From the NCBI GenBank assembly GCA_905612315.1, contig CAJQSL010000111.1, forward strand, positions 1 to 33,961: 33,961 nucleotides of DNA. The letters run 5' to 3'. Under the pieces are notes generated by a model. It ran no database searches. It saw only the letters and a list, made by a program, of their open reading frames with translations, and had not been told where the DNA came from. Of the stretch, positions 21,482 through 31,429 are shown one piece after another. The translations under genes were made by a program, and so were the position numbers. The first letter of the stretch is position 1; each line of letters starts with the position of its first letter. The stretch comes from an uncultured Francisellaceae bacterium (GTDB taxonomy: Bacteria > Pseudomonadota > Gammaproteobacteria > Francisellales > CACEW01).

Positions 21482-22537
21482 ATGAGTAATGTGGCAATTG
21501 CAGTTGATGCTATGGGGGGTGATAAAGGCTTAAAAGCTACTATGCCTGGATGTTTTCTCGCTCTTAAGCATGCTGATGATTTCAAATTAATTCTTGTAGG
21601 GGATGAATCTAGAGTTAAAAAAGCCGTTCGAAGATATAAGCTCCCTAAAGATAGAATTGAAATTGTGCATGCACCAGAAGAAGTTTCAATGGATGATGAG
21701 CCTGTGTTTGCTCTTCGAAAGAAAAAGAAATCTTCTATGCGTATTGCGATTAATTTAGTAAAAGAAGGGCGCGCTGATGCTTGTATAAGTGCTGGCAATA
21801 CCGGAGCTCTTATGGCAACGGCCAAGTTTGTTTTAAAAACTCTACCTGGAATTAGTCGGCCTGCATTGATATCTTTAATGCCTGGGGCAGATAAAAAAGC
21901 CAAATCTTTAAAATTAACCTCTAGTTACATGTTGGATTTAGGTGCAAATATAGACTGTGATGCTGATCAATTATGTCAGTTTGCTGTCATGGGAACTATT
22001 TTAGCTCAGAAAGTAGGTAAAATTCGATCTCCTCGTGTTAAGTTACTTAACATTGGTTCAGAAGATTTTAAAGGTTTAGATGTTATAAAAGAGGCTGCAG
22101 CTATATTAGACGATATGCCTAATGTTAATTATAAGGGTTATATTGAGGCTAATGAGATTTTCTTTAACTCAGCTGATGTGATTGTGTGTGATGGTTTTAT
22201 GGGGAATATTGCGCTAAAGGCATCAGAAGGTTTGGCGCGTTTTATATCCTCCATTATGAAAGATGCTTTTAAGGGTAGTTGGTACTATAAGCCTTTAACT
22301 TGGCTTGGTTATTTGTTTTTTTTTCCTGTGTTAGTAAATATGAAAAACAGATTAGATTCCAGGAAATATAATGGTGCTAGTTTGTTAGGTTTAAATGGAG
22401 TTGTTATTAAGAGCCATGGTAATACTGATCGAGTCGGCTTTGAATATGCAGTTTTAGAAGCAGTTAGGGAAGCTAAGGGCGATATATCAAATCAAATAAG
22501 AGCGATATTAGCAAAAAAATTAAAGGCTGATAAATGA
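21482..22537 (+). CDS. plsX: Phosphate acyltransferase PlsX
   Basis: Converts acyl-ACP to acyl-phosphate for phospholipid synthesis; a peripheral membrane enzyme. 351 residues, of normal length. The start AIAVDAMGGDKG, ISAGNTGALMA, and CDGFMGNIALKASEG are family signatures. There is no clear ribosome binding site before ATG 21482. It overlaps fabH by four bases (ATGA), so the two are coupled. Confidence 0.97.
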   Translation: MSNVAIAVDAMGGDKGLKATMPGCFLALKHADDFKLILVGDESRVKKAVRRYKLPKDRIEIVHAPEEVSMDDEPVFALRKKKKSSMRIAINLVKEGRADACISAGNTGALMATAKFVLKTLPGISRPALISLMPGADKKAKSLKLTSSYMLDLGANIDCDADQLCQFAVMGTILAQKVGKIRSPRVKLLNIGSEDFKGLDVIKEAAAILDDMPNVNYKGYIEANEIFFNSADVIVCDGFMGNIALKASEGLARFISSIMKDAFKGSWYYKPLTWLGYLFFFPVLVNMKNRLDSRKYNGASLLGLNGVVIKSHGNTDRVGFEYAVLEAVREAKGDISNQIRAILAKKLKADK

Positions 22538-23526
22538 GTTTAGAAAAGAAAACTGGTGAATTTAATGCTGTTATAACAGGCACTGGGTCATATTTGCCAG
22601 AAAATATTTTAACCAATGCTGAGTTAGCTAAAACAGTAGATACTTCTGATGAATGGATTCAGCAAATGGTAGGTATAAAATCAAGGCATATAGCATCTGT
22701 AAATGAAACTACTTCTTATATGGCAACTATGGCGGGCAAAGACGCTTTGAAATCAGCAAATATGGATTTTTCTCAAATTGATTTGGTTTTGGTCGCAACT
22801 TCTACAGCTGAGGATAAAATGCCATCAACTGCCGTAAAAGTCCAGGGCGCTTTGGGGCCTAGTAAGTGCATGGCTTTTGATATTAATGCTGCATGTTCTG
22901 GTTTTATTTATGGTTTAGAAGTGGCCTGGAATTTTATTAAATCTGGTGTTTATAAAAATATTTTGCTAATTGGCGCTGAGTCTATGTCTAAAGTTGTAGA
23001 CTGGAGTGACAGATCCACTTGTGTGTTATTTGGTGATGGCGCCGGCGCAGTTATCTTAAGTGCAGGTGCCGAAGAACCAAAAGATAATAGCAAATCAGGT
23101 ATAATTGCAAGCAAGATGTTCACAGATGGATCATACAGAGATTTACTTTATATCCCAGGGCATCCGCAAGCAGAAAATTTCTTAGCAATGGAAGGTAATA
23201 GAGTTTTTAAACATGCAGTAACTTATTTGCAAGAAGCTGTTACTGAGGTTCTTGCTGGTATTGATGGAATTAGTTATTCTGATATAGATTGGCTTATTCC
23301 CCATCAGGCTAATTTAAGAATAATTGTAGCAGCAGCTAAAAAGTTAAAGCTTTCTATGGATAAAGTAGTTTTAACCTTGCCAGAGCATGGAAATACTTCA
23401 GCAGCTTCGGTGCCATTAGCACTAGATGTGGCTGTTAAGTCTGGCAAAGTCAAAAAAGGAGAGTTGTTATTGTTGGAAGCCTTTGGTTCAGGCTTTGTGT
23501 GGGGCGCTGTTTTAGTTAGATTTTAA
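22534..23526 (+). CDS. fabH: Beta-ketoacyl-ACP synthase III
   Basis: Condenses acetyl-CoA with malonyl-ACP to start fatty acid synthesis. 330 residues with the Cys-His-Asn triad: C121 in NAACSGF, H257 in IPHQANLRI, N287 in EHGNTSAASVPLAL. The first ten residues are a small extension over typical FabH. It is coupled to plsX and followed by fabD after 43 bases. Confidence 0.97.
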   Translation: MSLEKKTGEFNAVITGTGSYLPENILTNAELAKTVDTSDEWIQQMVGIKSRHIASVNETTSYMATMAGKDALKSANMDFSQIDLVLVATSTAEDKMPSTAVKVQGALGPSKCMAFDINAACSGFIYGLEVAWNFIKSGVYKNILLIGAESMSKVVDWSDRSTCVLFGDGAGAVILSAGAEEPKDNSKSGIIASKMFTDGSYRDLLYIPGHPQAENFLAMEGNRVFKHAVTYLQEAVTEVLAGIDGISYSDIDWLIPHQANLRIIVAAAKKLKLSMDKVVLTLPEHGNTSAASVPLALDVAVKSGKVKKGELLLLEAFGSGFVWGAVLVRF

Positions 23527-23569
23527 TTTTTTAGTTTTTTAATTGGATATGAGAAGGTAGAGTAAAAAT

Positions 23570-24514
23570 ATGAAAAACTCTTATATTGCATTATTTCCAG
23601 GGCAAGGTTCACAGAGCTTGGGTATGCTAGGAAAGGATAGTTTTAGTGATGAACAAGATAAAAAAATAATTTTAGATTGTTTTCGCGATGCAAGTTCTGT
23701 ATTAGGTGAAGATTTATGGGATATAGTTCAAAATAATTCGGATAAAATAAATGAGACTATTTATACCCAGCCGATAATGCTATGTGCTGATATTGCTATT
23801 TGGCGAGTATGGCAGCGTTATTGTGATGTTAAACCACTTGCTTGTGCTGGGCACTCACTAGGAGAGTATGCAGCTTTAGTTTGTGCTGGCGTTATTAGTT
23901 TTTCTGATGCAATAAGGCTGGTTAGTAAGCGAGCTAATTTAATGCAAGATGCTGTTAAGGGTATTAGCACTAAAATGGCGGCTATCGTTGGTTTGCCAGC
24001 AGATAAAGTTAAGGCTGTGTGTGATGGTATTAATATAGAGGGGCAAACTGTTTCAGTTGCTAATTATAATTCAGCTTTGCAGACTGTTATCGCAGGCTCT
24101 GAGGATGCGGTTTTAGAAGCTTGCAAGGCATCTAAAGAGGCGGGTGCTAAGCTTGCTAAACCTTTAGTGGTTAGCGTGCCATCACATTGTTCTTTATTAC
24201 AGGGCGCGGCTGATATTTTTGCTGCTGATTTAAATGAGGTTTCGTTTGAAAATTCGAATTTTCCTATTTATTTTAATGTCGATGCTAGTGTAAAATTATC
24301 TGAAGATCAGCTTAAAAAAGCTATAACCGAGCAAATTTGCTCACCAGTGCAATGGGTTAAAACTATCGATAATATTTCCAAAAATCATCCGGATGCACTA
24401 TTATTAGAGTTCGGACCTGGTAAGGTTTTGACAGGTTTAAATAAGCGTATATTATCAGGGGATAATTTCGCGTGTGTTAATACGGAAGATTTAATACAAG
24501 ATGTTTTGAATTAA
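23570..24514 (+). CDS. fabD: Malonyl-CoA:ACP transacylase
   Basis: Makes malonyl-ACP. 314 residues, with LFPGQGSQ at the start, the nucleophile S96 in AGHSLGEYAAL and the partner H206 in VSVPSHCSLL. LEFGPGKVLTGL near the end is also typical. A GAGAAGG-type ribosome binding site precedes ATG 23570. Confidence 0.97.
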   Translation: MKNSYIALFPGQGSQSLGMLGKDSFSDEQDKKIILDCFRDASSVLGEDLWDIVQNNSDKINETIYTQPIMLCADIAIWRVWQRYCDVKPLACAGHSLGEYAALVCAGVISFSDAIRLVSKRANLMQDAVKGISTKMAAIVGLPADKVKAVCDGINIEGQTVSVANYNSALQTVIAGSEDAVLEACKASKEAGAKLAKPLVVSVPSHCSLLQGAADIFAADLNEVSFENSNFPIYFNVDASVKLSEDQLKKAITEQICSPVQWVKTIDNISKNHPDALLLEFGPGKVLTGLNKRILSGDNFACVNTEDLIQDVLN

Positions 24515-24548
24515 ATTTTGTTTGATATTTTAAGAGAGAAATGAAAAT

Positions 24549-25304
24549 ATGAGTGAAAACACTAATAATGATGCAAAAGTTGCTCTAGTTACAGGGGCTT
24601 CTCGGGGCCTTGGGAATGCAATTTTTATGGGTCTTGCAAAATGTGGTTATACCGTTGTTGGAACGTCTACATCTCAAGCAGGCGCAGATAAATTAAGTAA
24701 AAGCCTTCTTGATGCTGGTTTAAAAGGCTGCGCTCTTGTATTAGATGTATCTAGAAGTGATTCTATTGCTGATTTTTTTGCTAAATTAGCAGCTGATAAT
24801 CTTATGCCAAATATTTTGGTTAATAATGCTGGTATTAATAGGGATCAGTTATTTATGAGGCTATCTGATGAGCACTGGGATGATGTTATTTTGACTAACT
24901 TAACTGGCGTTGCTAGGGTTACTAAAGCTTGTGTGCGCTCTATGGTTAAAGCTCGTTGGGGTAGGATTATAACAATTGGATCAGTCGTTGGTTCAGTTGG
25001 AAATCCTGGACAAACCAATTATTGTGCAGCTAAGGCTGGAGTTATTGGTTTTTCTAAATCTTTAGCAAGAGAAGTGGCATCTAGAGGAATTACCGTCAAT
25101 GTGGTATCACCAGGTTTTATGAAAAGTGATATGACAGATGAGCTAACAGAAGCCCAGCAGACACAGATTTTAGCTCAGATTCCAATGAATAAAATGGGCT
25201 CGCCTGAGGATATATCTCAGGCGGTTCAGTTTTTAGTGAGTGAGCATGCTCAGTACATTACTGGGGAGACTCTTCATGTAAATGGTGGCATGTATATGTC
25301 GTAA
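24549..25304 (+). CDS. fabG: 3-oxoacyl-ACP reductase
   Basis: NADPH-dependent reductase of the short-chain dehydrogenase family. 251 residues: TGASRGLG (15-22) binds the cofactor, NNAG is at 92-95, and the catalytic set is S145, Y158 and K162 in YCAAKAG. The ending ITGETLHVNGGMYM is standard. AGAGAGAAATG precedes the start. Confidence 0.97.
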   Translation: MSENTNNDAKVALVTGASRGLGNAIFMGLAKCGYTVVGTSTSQAGADKLSKSLLDAGLKGCALVLDVSRSDSIADFFAKLAADNLMPNILVNNAGINRDQLFMRLSDEHWDDVILTNLTGVARVTKACVRSMVKARWGRIITIGSVVGSVGNPGQTNYCAAKAGVIGFSKSLAREVASRGITVNVVSPGFMKSDMTDELTEAQQTQILAQIPMNKMGSPEDISQAVQFLVSEHAQYITGETLHVNGGMYMS

Positions 25305-25348
25305 TAATATAACTTAAATCAAATTATGTTAATTTAAGATGGTTTTAA

Positions 25349-25379
25349 GCAAGAATTTTCTTGCAAGAGATCTTTTTTT
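25349..25379 (+). terminator. Hairpin with T-run between fabG and acpP
   Basis: GCAAGA (25349-25354) pairs with TCTTGC (25359-25364) around ATTT, and a T-run follows at 25373-25379 after a gap of about eight bases. It may partly end transcription, letting acpP be expressed separately and more strongly, as is usual for this gene. Confidence 0.5.
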
Positions 25380-25427
25380 GAATAAACTATAACTTGCGGT
25401 ATTAATCATATTAAATAGGAGAAGAAA

Positions 25428-25667
25428 ATGGAAAATATAGAAGAACGTGTGGTGAACATAATAGTTGAGCAACTAGGTGTTGAAAAATCAAAGATAAAAT
25501 CTAACTCATCTTTTGTAGAAGATTTAGGCGCTGATTCTTTAGATACCGTAGAGCTTGTTATGGCTTTAGAAGAAGAGTTTGAAACAGAAATTCCTGATCA
25601 AGATGCCGAAAAAATCACAACAGTAAAGGACGTTGTTAGTTATATAACTGAGCATTCAGATAATTAA
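25428..25667 (+). CDS. acpP: Acyl carrier protein
   Basis: 79 acidic residues. S37 in [18 protein letters not shown] carries the phosphopantetheine arm. Length and sequence are typical. The ribosome binding site AGGAGAAGAAA is strong, as expected for an abundant protein. Confidence 0.98.
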   Translation: MENIEERVVNIIVEQLGVEKSKIKSNSSFVEDLGADSLDTVELVMALEEEFETEIPDQDAEKITTVKDVVSYITEHSDN

Positions 25668-25712
25668 TTTTGCTAACTTTTTAAGTTTTATGATTAATTG
25701 GAGAGGTGTTTA

Positions 25713-26951
25713 GTGTCGAAAAGACGAGTTGTTGTAACTGGCTTAGGATTAGTGACTTCATTGGGTCATGATATGTCCAGTAGTTGGTCTGGGGTGGTTT
25801 CTGGTAAAAGTGGTATTCATAGCATTACTGAGTTTGATACTACTGATTTTCCAGTTACTTTCGCCGGTTGTATCCGTGATTTTGATCCATTAGCTTTTTT
25901 GGATAAAAAAGATGTTAAAAAAATGGATGGCTGCATTCAGTATGCCATAAAGGCTAGTGTTGAAGCATTAGCTGATTCAGGTTTGAAAATTCCTGATGAG
26001 GGAAGTGCTAGAGTCGGAGTTTCTATCGGTTCAGGGATTGGTGGCTTAACAACTATCCAAGATAATGCTATTCAGTTAGAAAAAAGCGGACCTAGAAAAA
26101 TTTCCCCATTTTTTATTCCAGCATCCATTGTCAACATGTCTTCGGGGCATGTGGCTATTAGATTTAACTTAAAAGGGCCTAATATTGCTATGGCAACAGC
26201 TTGCACAACAGGAACTCATAGCATAGGTTATGGCGCTCGTACTATTGCCTATGGTGATGCTGATGTTATGGTGTGTGGTGGAACTGAAAAAGGTAGTTGT
26301 GCTTTAGGTGTGGCAGGTTTTGCTGCAGCGCGGGCTTTATCGCGCAGAAATGATGATCCAGAGGCGGCATCTCGTCCATGGGATAAAGATCGGGATGGTT
26401 TCGTCTTGGGTGATGGCGCAGGCGTTATGGTTTTAGAAGAATATGAATATGCTAAAGCTCGTGGCGCCAAGATTTACGCTGAGTTGGTAGGTTTTGGGAT
26501 GAGTGCAGATGCTTACCATATGACTTTGCCTAGTGGTGAGGGTGGTTATCGGTCCATGGTTCATGCTCTTAAAGATGCCAATATGCAAGCGAGTGAAATA
26601 GATTATATAAATGCACATGGAACTTCAACTCCGGCTGGTGATGTCGTCGAATCTCAATCTATTGAGAAATTATTAGGTGGAGATAAAACAGCGCATAATA
26701 CTTTAGTAAGCTCTACAAAATCTATGATAGGGCATTTATTGGGTGGCGCTGGTGCAGTTGAGGCTGTGTTTTCGGTATTGGCAATGAGGGACAATGTCGC
26801 TCCACCGACTATTAATCTAGATAATGTAGATGAAGGTTGTAATCTGGATTATGTTGCTAATGAAGCTCGAGATCATAAGATTAATGTAGTATTGTCTAAT
26901 TCTTTTGGCTTTGGTGGTACTAACGGTACATTAATATTTAAGCGAATTTAG
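25713..26951 (+). CDS. fabF: Beta-ketoacyl-ACP synthase II
   Basis: Elongates acyl chains by condensing them with malonyl-ACP. 412 residues from GTG 25713 ([12 protein letters not shown]); the TTG at 25698 lies within GGAGAGG, the ribosome binding site of the GTG start. The triad is C164 in [10 protein letters not shown]302 in [12 protein letters not shown], and H341 in [13 protein letters not shown]. It is followed after two bases by tmk; pabC and mltG, which often lie between them, are missing. Confidence 0.97.
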   Translation: MSKRRVVVTGLGLVTSLGHDMSSSWSGVVSGKSGIHSITEFDTTDFPVTFAGCIRDFDPLAFLDKKDVKKMDGCIQYAIKASVEALADSGLKIPDEGSARVGVSIGSGIGGLTTIQDNAIQLEKSGPRKISPFFIPASIVNMSSGHVAIRFNLKGPNIAMATACTTGTHSIGYGARTIAYGDADVMVCGGTEKGSCALGVAGFAAARALSRRNDDPEAASRPWDKDRDGFVLGDGAGVMVLEEYEYAKARGAKIYAELVGFGMSADAYHMTLPSGEGGYRSMVHALKDANMQASEIDYINAHGTSTPAGDVVESQSIEKLLGGDKTAHNTLVSSTKSMIGHLLGGAGAVEAVFSVLAMRDNVAPPTINLDNVDEGCNLDYVANEARDHKINVVLSNSFGFGGTNGTLIFKRI

Positions 26952-26953
26952 TT

Positions 26954-27727
26954 ATGTCTTCAGATTTTGAGGATGATTTGTTAAATAATAAGCCTTCGGA
27001 GTTTGATTCGGAGCCAGGTTTAAACTCAGATTTAGATTCGGGCCAAGACTTTAGTTCAGATATTGAAGATTTAATGCAAGAAGCATCTTCTGTTTCTAAA
27101 AATTATTCTGGAAAATTTATTTGTCTTGAGGGCATTGAAGGTGTTGGCAAGACCACCCAGCTCAATTGGATTGCTGATTTTTTAGTAGCAAATGGAAAAG
27201 ATGTTTTAATTACACGTGAGCCTGGCGGGACTCCAATTGGGGAAAAAATTCGCGATGAATTATTAAAACATGATTTACCTGAAGAGAGCTTAACTGATGA
27301 TGTGGAAATGCTTTTAGTCTTTGCAGCTAGATCTCAACACGTTACGCAAAAAATAATTCCAGCATTAAAGCAAGGTAAATGGGTTGTTTGCTCAAGGTTT
27401 TATGAGTCAACTTTTGCTTATCAAGGTGGTGGCAGGGGAATAGATACTGCTAGAATAAACTCTCTTAAAGATTGGGTTTTAGGTGATTTTACACCTGATA
27501 TAACTTTTTTATTAGATTTAACTGTTGAGCAAAGTCGCACTAGAGTAGGTGGCAGAGGTGAAAATTTAGACAGGTTCGAAGTGCAAAAGGATGATTTTTT
27601 TGAGCGTGTTAGAAATATGTATCTAAGGCGTGCGGAGCTGGATGAGTCTATGCATATTATAAATGCTTCTTTAGATATAGAGGATGTACAAGCGCAGATG
27701 GAGCCTTTGCTGAGTGCTGTTTTGTAA
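26954..27727 (+). CDS. tmk: Thymidylate kinase with acidic N-terminal extension
   Basis: Phosphorylates dTMP to dTDP. 257 residues against about 210 usually. The P-loop GIEGVGKTT is at 60-68, TREPGGTPIGE follows, then SRFYESTFAYQGGGRG (the usual DR motif reads SR here) and the lid region VGGRGENLDRFE. The first 52 residues are acidic and Ser-rich (SSDFEDDLLNNKPSEFDSEP) and are not part of the family. No good internal start is seen near the core, so the extension appears to be translated. The gene is coupled to fabF. holB, the usual next gene, is absent. Confidence 0.95.
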   Translation: MSSDFEDDLLNNKPSEFDSEPGLNSDLDSGQDFSSDIEDLMQEASSVSKNYSGKFICLEGIEGVGKTTQLNWIADFLVANGKDVLITREPGGTPIGEKIRDELLKHDLPEESLTDDVEMLLVFAARSQHVTQKIIPALKQGKWVVCSRFYESTFAYQGGGRGIDTARINSLKDWVLGDFTPDITFLLDLTVEQSRTRVGGRGENLDRFEVQKDDFFERVRNMYLRRAELDESMHIINASLDIEDVQAQMEPLLSAVL

Positions 27728-27761
27728 TAACATCATCTTCGTGCGGCAATCTCCTTCCAGC

Positions 27762-27789
27762 TTGATATGTTTTTTAACAAAACTATACT
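27762..27789 (+). promoter_or_regulatory. Sigma-70 promoter of the exporter gene
   Basis: TTGATA (27762-27767), 16 bases, TATACT (27784-27789). It separates the exporter gene from the fatty-acid operon. Confidence 0.6.
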
Positions 27790-27837
27790 CAGTTAAGAAT
27801 GTAACTTATTATTAACTTTATCTTAAGGATATTAGCA

Positions 27838-29043
27838 ATGACAAGCAATTCAACCTGTTCCAAATCAATCTCATTTTTTATGGTTTTACTGTGCGTTCCA
27901 TTATCTGGCATCGGGGTGGATTTGTATGCACCATCTTTGCCGTATATAGCTACAGATCTTACGGTACATGCTCAGTTGGTACAGCTTACAATAACTATTT
28001 ATATGCTAGGATTTGGTTTTGCTCAGGCTATTTTTGGGCCAATTAGTGATACCTTGGGCAGAAAAAAAACTATTATTTGCGGCTCTGTTTTTTATATGAT
28101 TTCAGTAGTCTTGATGGCTGTATCACACTCTATTCATATGATAATCATAATGCGGTTAGTGCAGGGCATTTCTGTTGCATTAATAAGCGTGCCGGCTAGG
28201 GCTATTAATGTCGATATCTTTTCTGGTGATGAATTTATAAGTAAAACAAAAACTATGATTATGGTTTGGGGATTGGGCCCAATTTTAGCTCCAGCTATTG
28301 GTGGCTATTTGCAAGATTATATTGGGTGGCGAGCTAATTTTTGGTTTATGTTTGGTTATGGCGTTTTAATCTTGCTCTTTGGCATATTGTTTTTTAAGGA
28401 GACTAATCATAATAGGCCTAAATTTAGTATGAGTAGGTTTACAGAGGTGTATAAGGAGTTATTATCTTGTAAACTTTTTTTTAGCATGATGATATTGGCA
28501 GGACTCTTATTTTCTTTCAGTATCTTATTTCATTTAAAAGCCCCTTTTATTATTGAGCGAGTGTTTAATAAATCTGGGGTTGAATATGGGCATATAGCCC
28601 TTTGTTTAGGAGCAGGCTGGCTTTTGGGAACGTCGTTATCTAAAAAATCTGATAAATTTCCAATTTTTACAAAAGTTGGCTTATTATTATGCTTTGCTGT
28701 TGGTTTTAGTATATTAATGGCGCTAATTACTAATTTTATGCATCCAAATAGTTGGTTAATGTCCCTACCGGTTATATGTATTACTGTTATTATAGGAGTT
28801 AGCTTTTCACAGATAACAAGCAAAGGATTGTCCTTGTTTCCATCGATCGGAGGGGCTGCTAATGCATGTTATTTTGCCGGATGTTGGTTTATCTCTGGTA
28901 TAGTGAGCGGGATTTTTTCCAAGATTTATATAAAACAGCCATTCTCTCTTAGTATTGCTTATATAGTTATGAGTATAATAACTTTGCTGTTTTTTCTTTT
29001 TATAGTAAAACCAAAAATAAAAAGAAACGCCGCAAAAAAATGA
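27838..29043 (+). CDS. Bcr/CflA-family MFS exporter
   Basis: A 401-residue major facilitator with about 12 membrane spans, of the 12-TM drug:H+ antiporter type. GVDLYAPSLPYIATDL at the start of the first periplasmic loop is typical of Bcr/CflA; motif A is GPISDTLGRKKT, motif B IMRLVQG, and motif C GLGPILAPAIGGYL. The substrate cannot be told from sequence; members export bicyclomycin, chloramphenicol and other compounds. AAGGA precedes ATG 27838. The C-terminus is short and basic. Confidence 0.9.
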   Translation: MTSNSTCSKSISFFMVLLCVPLSGIGVDLYAPSLPYIATDLTVHAQLVQLTITIYMLGFGFAQAIFGPISDTLGRKKTIICGSVFYMISVVLMAVSHSIHMIIIMRLVQGISVALISVPARAINVDIFSGDEFISKTKTMIMVWGLGPILAPAIGGYLQDYIGWRANFWFMFGYGVLILLFGILFFKETNHNRPKFSMSRFTEVYKELLSCKLFFSMMILAGLLFSFSILFHLKAPFIIERVFNKSGVEYGHIALCLGAGWLLGTSLSKKSDKFPIFTKVGLLLCFAVGFSILMALITNFMHPNSWLMSLPVICITVIIGVSFSQITSKGLSLFPSIGGAANACYFAGCWFISGIVSGIFSKIYIKQPFSLSIAYIVMSIITLLFFLFIVKPKIKRNAAKK

Positions 29044-29095
29044 TATATATAATTAATATAATCTTTATCTGTTTCGCGTAAGTTAAATTTAAATG

Positions 29096-31429
29096 CTAGT
29101 TAACACCTGGTTCTGCTAAGCTTTGATAAAACTCGGTGGTGTTACTTGATCTGCCGCACCACCAGGAGCGGCGTGTGCTTTGTTGCAATCTTTCCCTTGC
29201 ATGCTTTTGCATAATTTCGCTAAAACTCATTATTGGTTGTTCTGGCCTTGGCCGTCTTCTTGGTAGACAAGAACATGAATCATTTGAGTTTTGTTTTTTT
29301 GCATCTTGTATTGCTGCATAAACTCCACCACTTATTTTGACTGCGCGATCATTTATTTTAATGTGGCGCCCTCCGGTTAAAAACCTAATTTTATATTTGG
29401 ATCCAAGCCATCCGATATCTTGTTGAGTTTTTAGTGCTCTACACATTGTGATAATGTCACTTAAAGATATTTGTTGATCATTATACCCCATTTGACGTAG
29501 GGTTTTCTTAGCGTCGGATCCAAACCGTTCGATATGGCTTGTTGCGTAGTGCTTACATATTGTGTCAATGTCACTTAAAGATATTTGTTGATCATTATAC
29601 CCCATTTGACGTAGGGCCTGCTTTGCCTTATTTATTTCAAGTATTTTAATTTCAACATATCTTATTATGCTATTGTTTCTGGTTACAGCTCTTATATTTG
29701 GGGTCTTAGTCGCAATTATATATAATTGCTGCTCTATACATTTAGGTATGGCAGCTTCTCCTCGCCGGCTTAGGTATTCTTCAAGAGCGGCTATTTCAAG
29801 TTTTGCAAACTCGGGTTTTGATAAAGTGAAAGCATGTAAGTTTATTTTCCTTAATATATCTTCTTTATCTCCTGCTCGATATAGACTTTTTCCAAAGTTT
29901 TTTCCTATCTGCTCAATATTAAGTGAGTCCGATGGTCTCTCAACTATTGCATCAATATCGTCTGTAAAATTAGACCCATGATGCTCAAAGAATTCTTGAA
30001 TTAAAGTATTATCAGAGATTTTTTTGTGCCACTCGGGGTCTAGTTGAAATATATTTTCAGACATTAGCCCGCGTTTACAAAACTCTCCTACAACTATTTT
30101 ATGGGGACTAGCTTGATACTCGAGTGTAACTTGTTCTGAAAGCTGAACTAATGTCAGACCTTCTGATTCATGGTGTGCTTTTAGCATTGATATAATAGGA
30201 GTTTTTTCTCTAGGCTTTAAGTCGGTGCAAAAACATTTGAAGTACCATTGTAGAAATAGATATTTTTTCTTATCTTCTTCGTTGCGATTAGCTGTTGCGC
30301 TACTTATTTTGTATTTAAAATATTCTATCATAAGTTCTTGGTCAGCTTTGCTTCTTGGATTTATATCCATAGTAGCTCGGTCTATCTTACTCCATATGCG
30401 CTGTATTTTTTCTTCAATATATTCTTTTGTAGATCGAGATAGATCTAACAAAGGTTGATATACTAAGGCAGTTCCGCGGCTATTATTTTTTAAAAATATT
30501 TTATAGGTATTTAATTTTTCTAGGGTTGTCAAATCATCGGTATTTAACAGCTCATTTATTTTAATTTTCAAATATTCATCTGTAATTAAACCTGGAAGTT
30601 TGTCCTTTAGTTTAAAGCAAGTAAATAAGAAATCTATTTTGTTATCAACGGATAAATTTCCAAAATTATTTTGTATATGGCTTATAAATATTTTTAACAG
30701 GTTTTCGTTTATATTTGGGTTTTCGTGATTAAGATTTCTTAATAACTTAAAAGCTTCCGGATAATCAAAGTCCTGTTTTGTTTTTAAATCTATAGCTAGT
30801 TTAAATAAAATTTTATTTGAGATAAATTCTTGTAAATATTTTTTCTGATTTGTTAATCTAACTAGGCGAGTTTTAGATATTGTTTTTTTGAAATCAAGAT
30901 ATCGTGCTTGTATATCTTGATATGGCAAATTATTTTCTATTGATACTAAAACCTCAGGGGTAAAAAGTTTTCTACTTAGTTGGCGATCTTCATCTATTAT
31001 AGCTTGATCGTGGTTTATTTTTGTTAAAACTTTTAAAGTTAACACAGCCTTTCGCATGCTTTCTGTTTCGTGCTCGCTAAGCTGGCTTATGGTGTTTTTT
31101 CGATTTAAATCATCACTTATCCCATTTTCGATTAGTCTTAGCTTTTCTAACAAAAAGTTATTTATAATTCTTTTCTTTTCAGTTGGTGTTGGCTCATTAT
31201 CTTGCGGGGCGGGGTTAGTTTTTTCATAAATACGATCTAGAGAAGTTACTGCTTCAACATCGGTTAGCAAGCGTTCTAAATCTTTTAAATTTGCGCGATC
31301 TAAGTTATAACGTGGTATGGCTATAGCTATAGCTCTAGGTGGTTGGCTTCTATTGCCATTTACTGGTGTTGTTCTTGCAGTACTAAAAAAGTTGGAAAGG
31401 GCATTTAATCTAGATCTTAAAGTTGACAT
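29096..31429 (-). CDS. Large repeat-containing protein, possible effector
   Basis: 777 residues, from ATG 31429 with AGAGGAG about 11 bases upstream. No family is recognised. The protein is mostly helical and hydrophilic with no signal peptide or membrane span. The N-terminus (MSTLRSRLNALSNFFSTART) is basic and Ser/Thr-rich. Two 38-residue repeats (about 603-680) contain LRQMGYNDQQISLSDI followed by a GS-K ending; their DNA is identical over 50 bases. The C-terminus has a CSCLPRRRPRPEQP stretch and ends in a Ser/Arg/Trp-rich tail. Size, repeats and isolated position resemble secreted effectors of intracellular gammaproteobacteria; this is inference. Composition matches the AT-rich neighbours. 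Confidence 0.85.
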   Translation of the reverse strand: MSTLRSRLNALSNFFSTARTTPVNGNRSQPPRAIAIAIPRYNLDRANLKDLERLLTDVEAVTSLDRIYEKTNPAPQDNEPTPTEKKRIINNFLLEKLRLIENGISDDLNRKNTISQLSEHETESMRKAVLTLKVLTKINHDQAIIDEDRQLSRKLFTPEVLVSIENNLPYQDIQARYLDFKKTISKTRLVRLTNQKKYLQEFISNKILFKLAIDLKTKQDFDYPEAFKLLRNLNHENPNINENLLKIFISHIQNNFGNLSVDNKIDFLFTCFKLKDKLPGLITDEYLKIKINELLNTDDLTTLEKLNTYKIFLKNNSRGTALVYQPLLDLSRSTKEYIEEKIQRIWSKIDRATMDINPRSKADQELMIEYFKYKISSATANRNEEDKKKYLFLQWYFKCFCTDLKPREKTPIISMLKAHHESEGLTLVQLSEQVTLEYQASPHKIVVGEFCKRGLMSENIFQLDPEWHKKISDNTLIQEFFEHHGSNFTDDIDAIVERPSDSLNIEQIGKNFGKSLYRAGDKEDILRKINLHAFTLSKPEFAKLEIAALEEYLSRRGEAAIPKCIEQQLYIIATKTPNIRAVTRNNSIIRYVEIKILEINKAKQALRQMGYNDQQISLSDIDTICKHYATSHIERFGSDAKKTLRQMGYNDQQISLSDIITMCRALKTQQDIGWLGSKYKIRFLTGGRHIKINDRAVKISGGVYAAIQDAKKQNSNDSCSCLPRRRPRPEQPIMSFSEIMQKHARERLQQSTRRSWWCGRSSNTTEFYQSLAEPGVN
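29453..29616 (-). repeat. 50-bp direct repeat within the 777-codon gene
   Basis: Bases 29453-29502 and 29567-29616 are identical, with a period of 114 bases (38 codons). Weaker similarity continues to the end of each unit at the protein level. Complete identity of the cores suggests a recent duplication or gene conversion. Confidence 0.92.

Noticed and set aside
29136..30458. Plus-strand frames opposite the 777-codon gene
   Set aside because: They are short, lack ribosome binding sites, and lie opposite a well-supported long gene.
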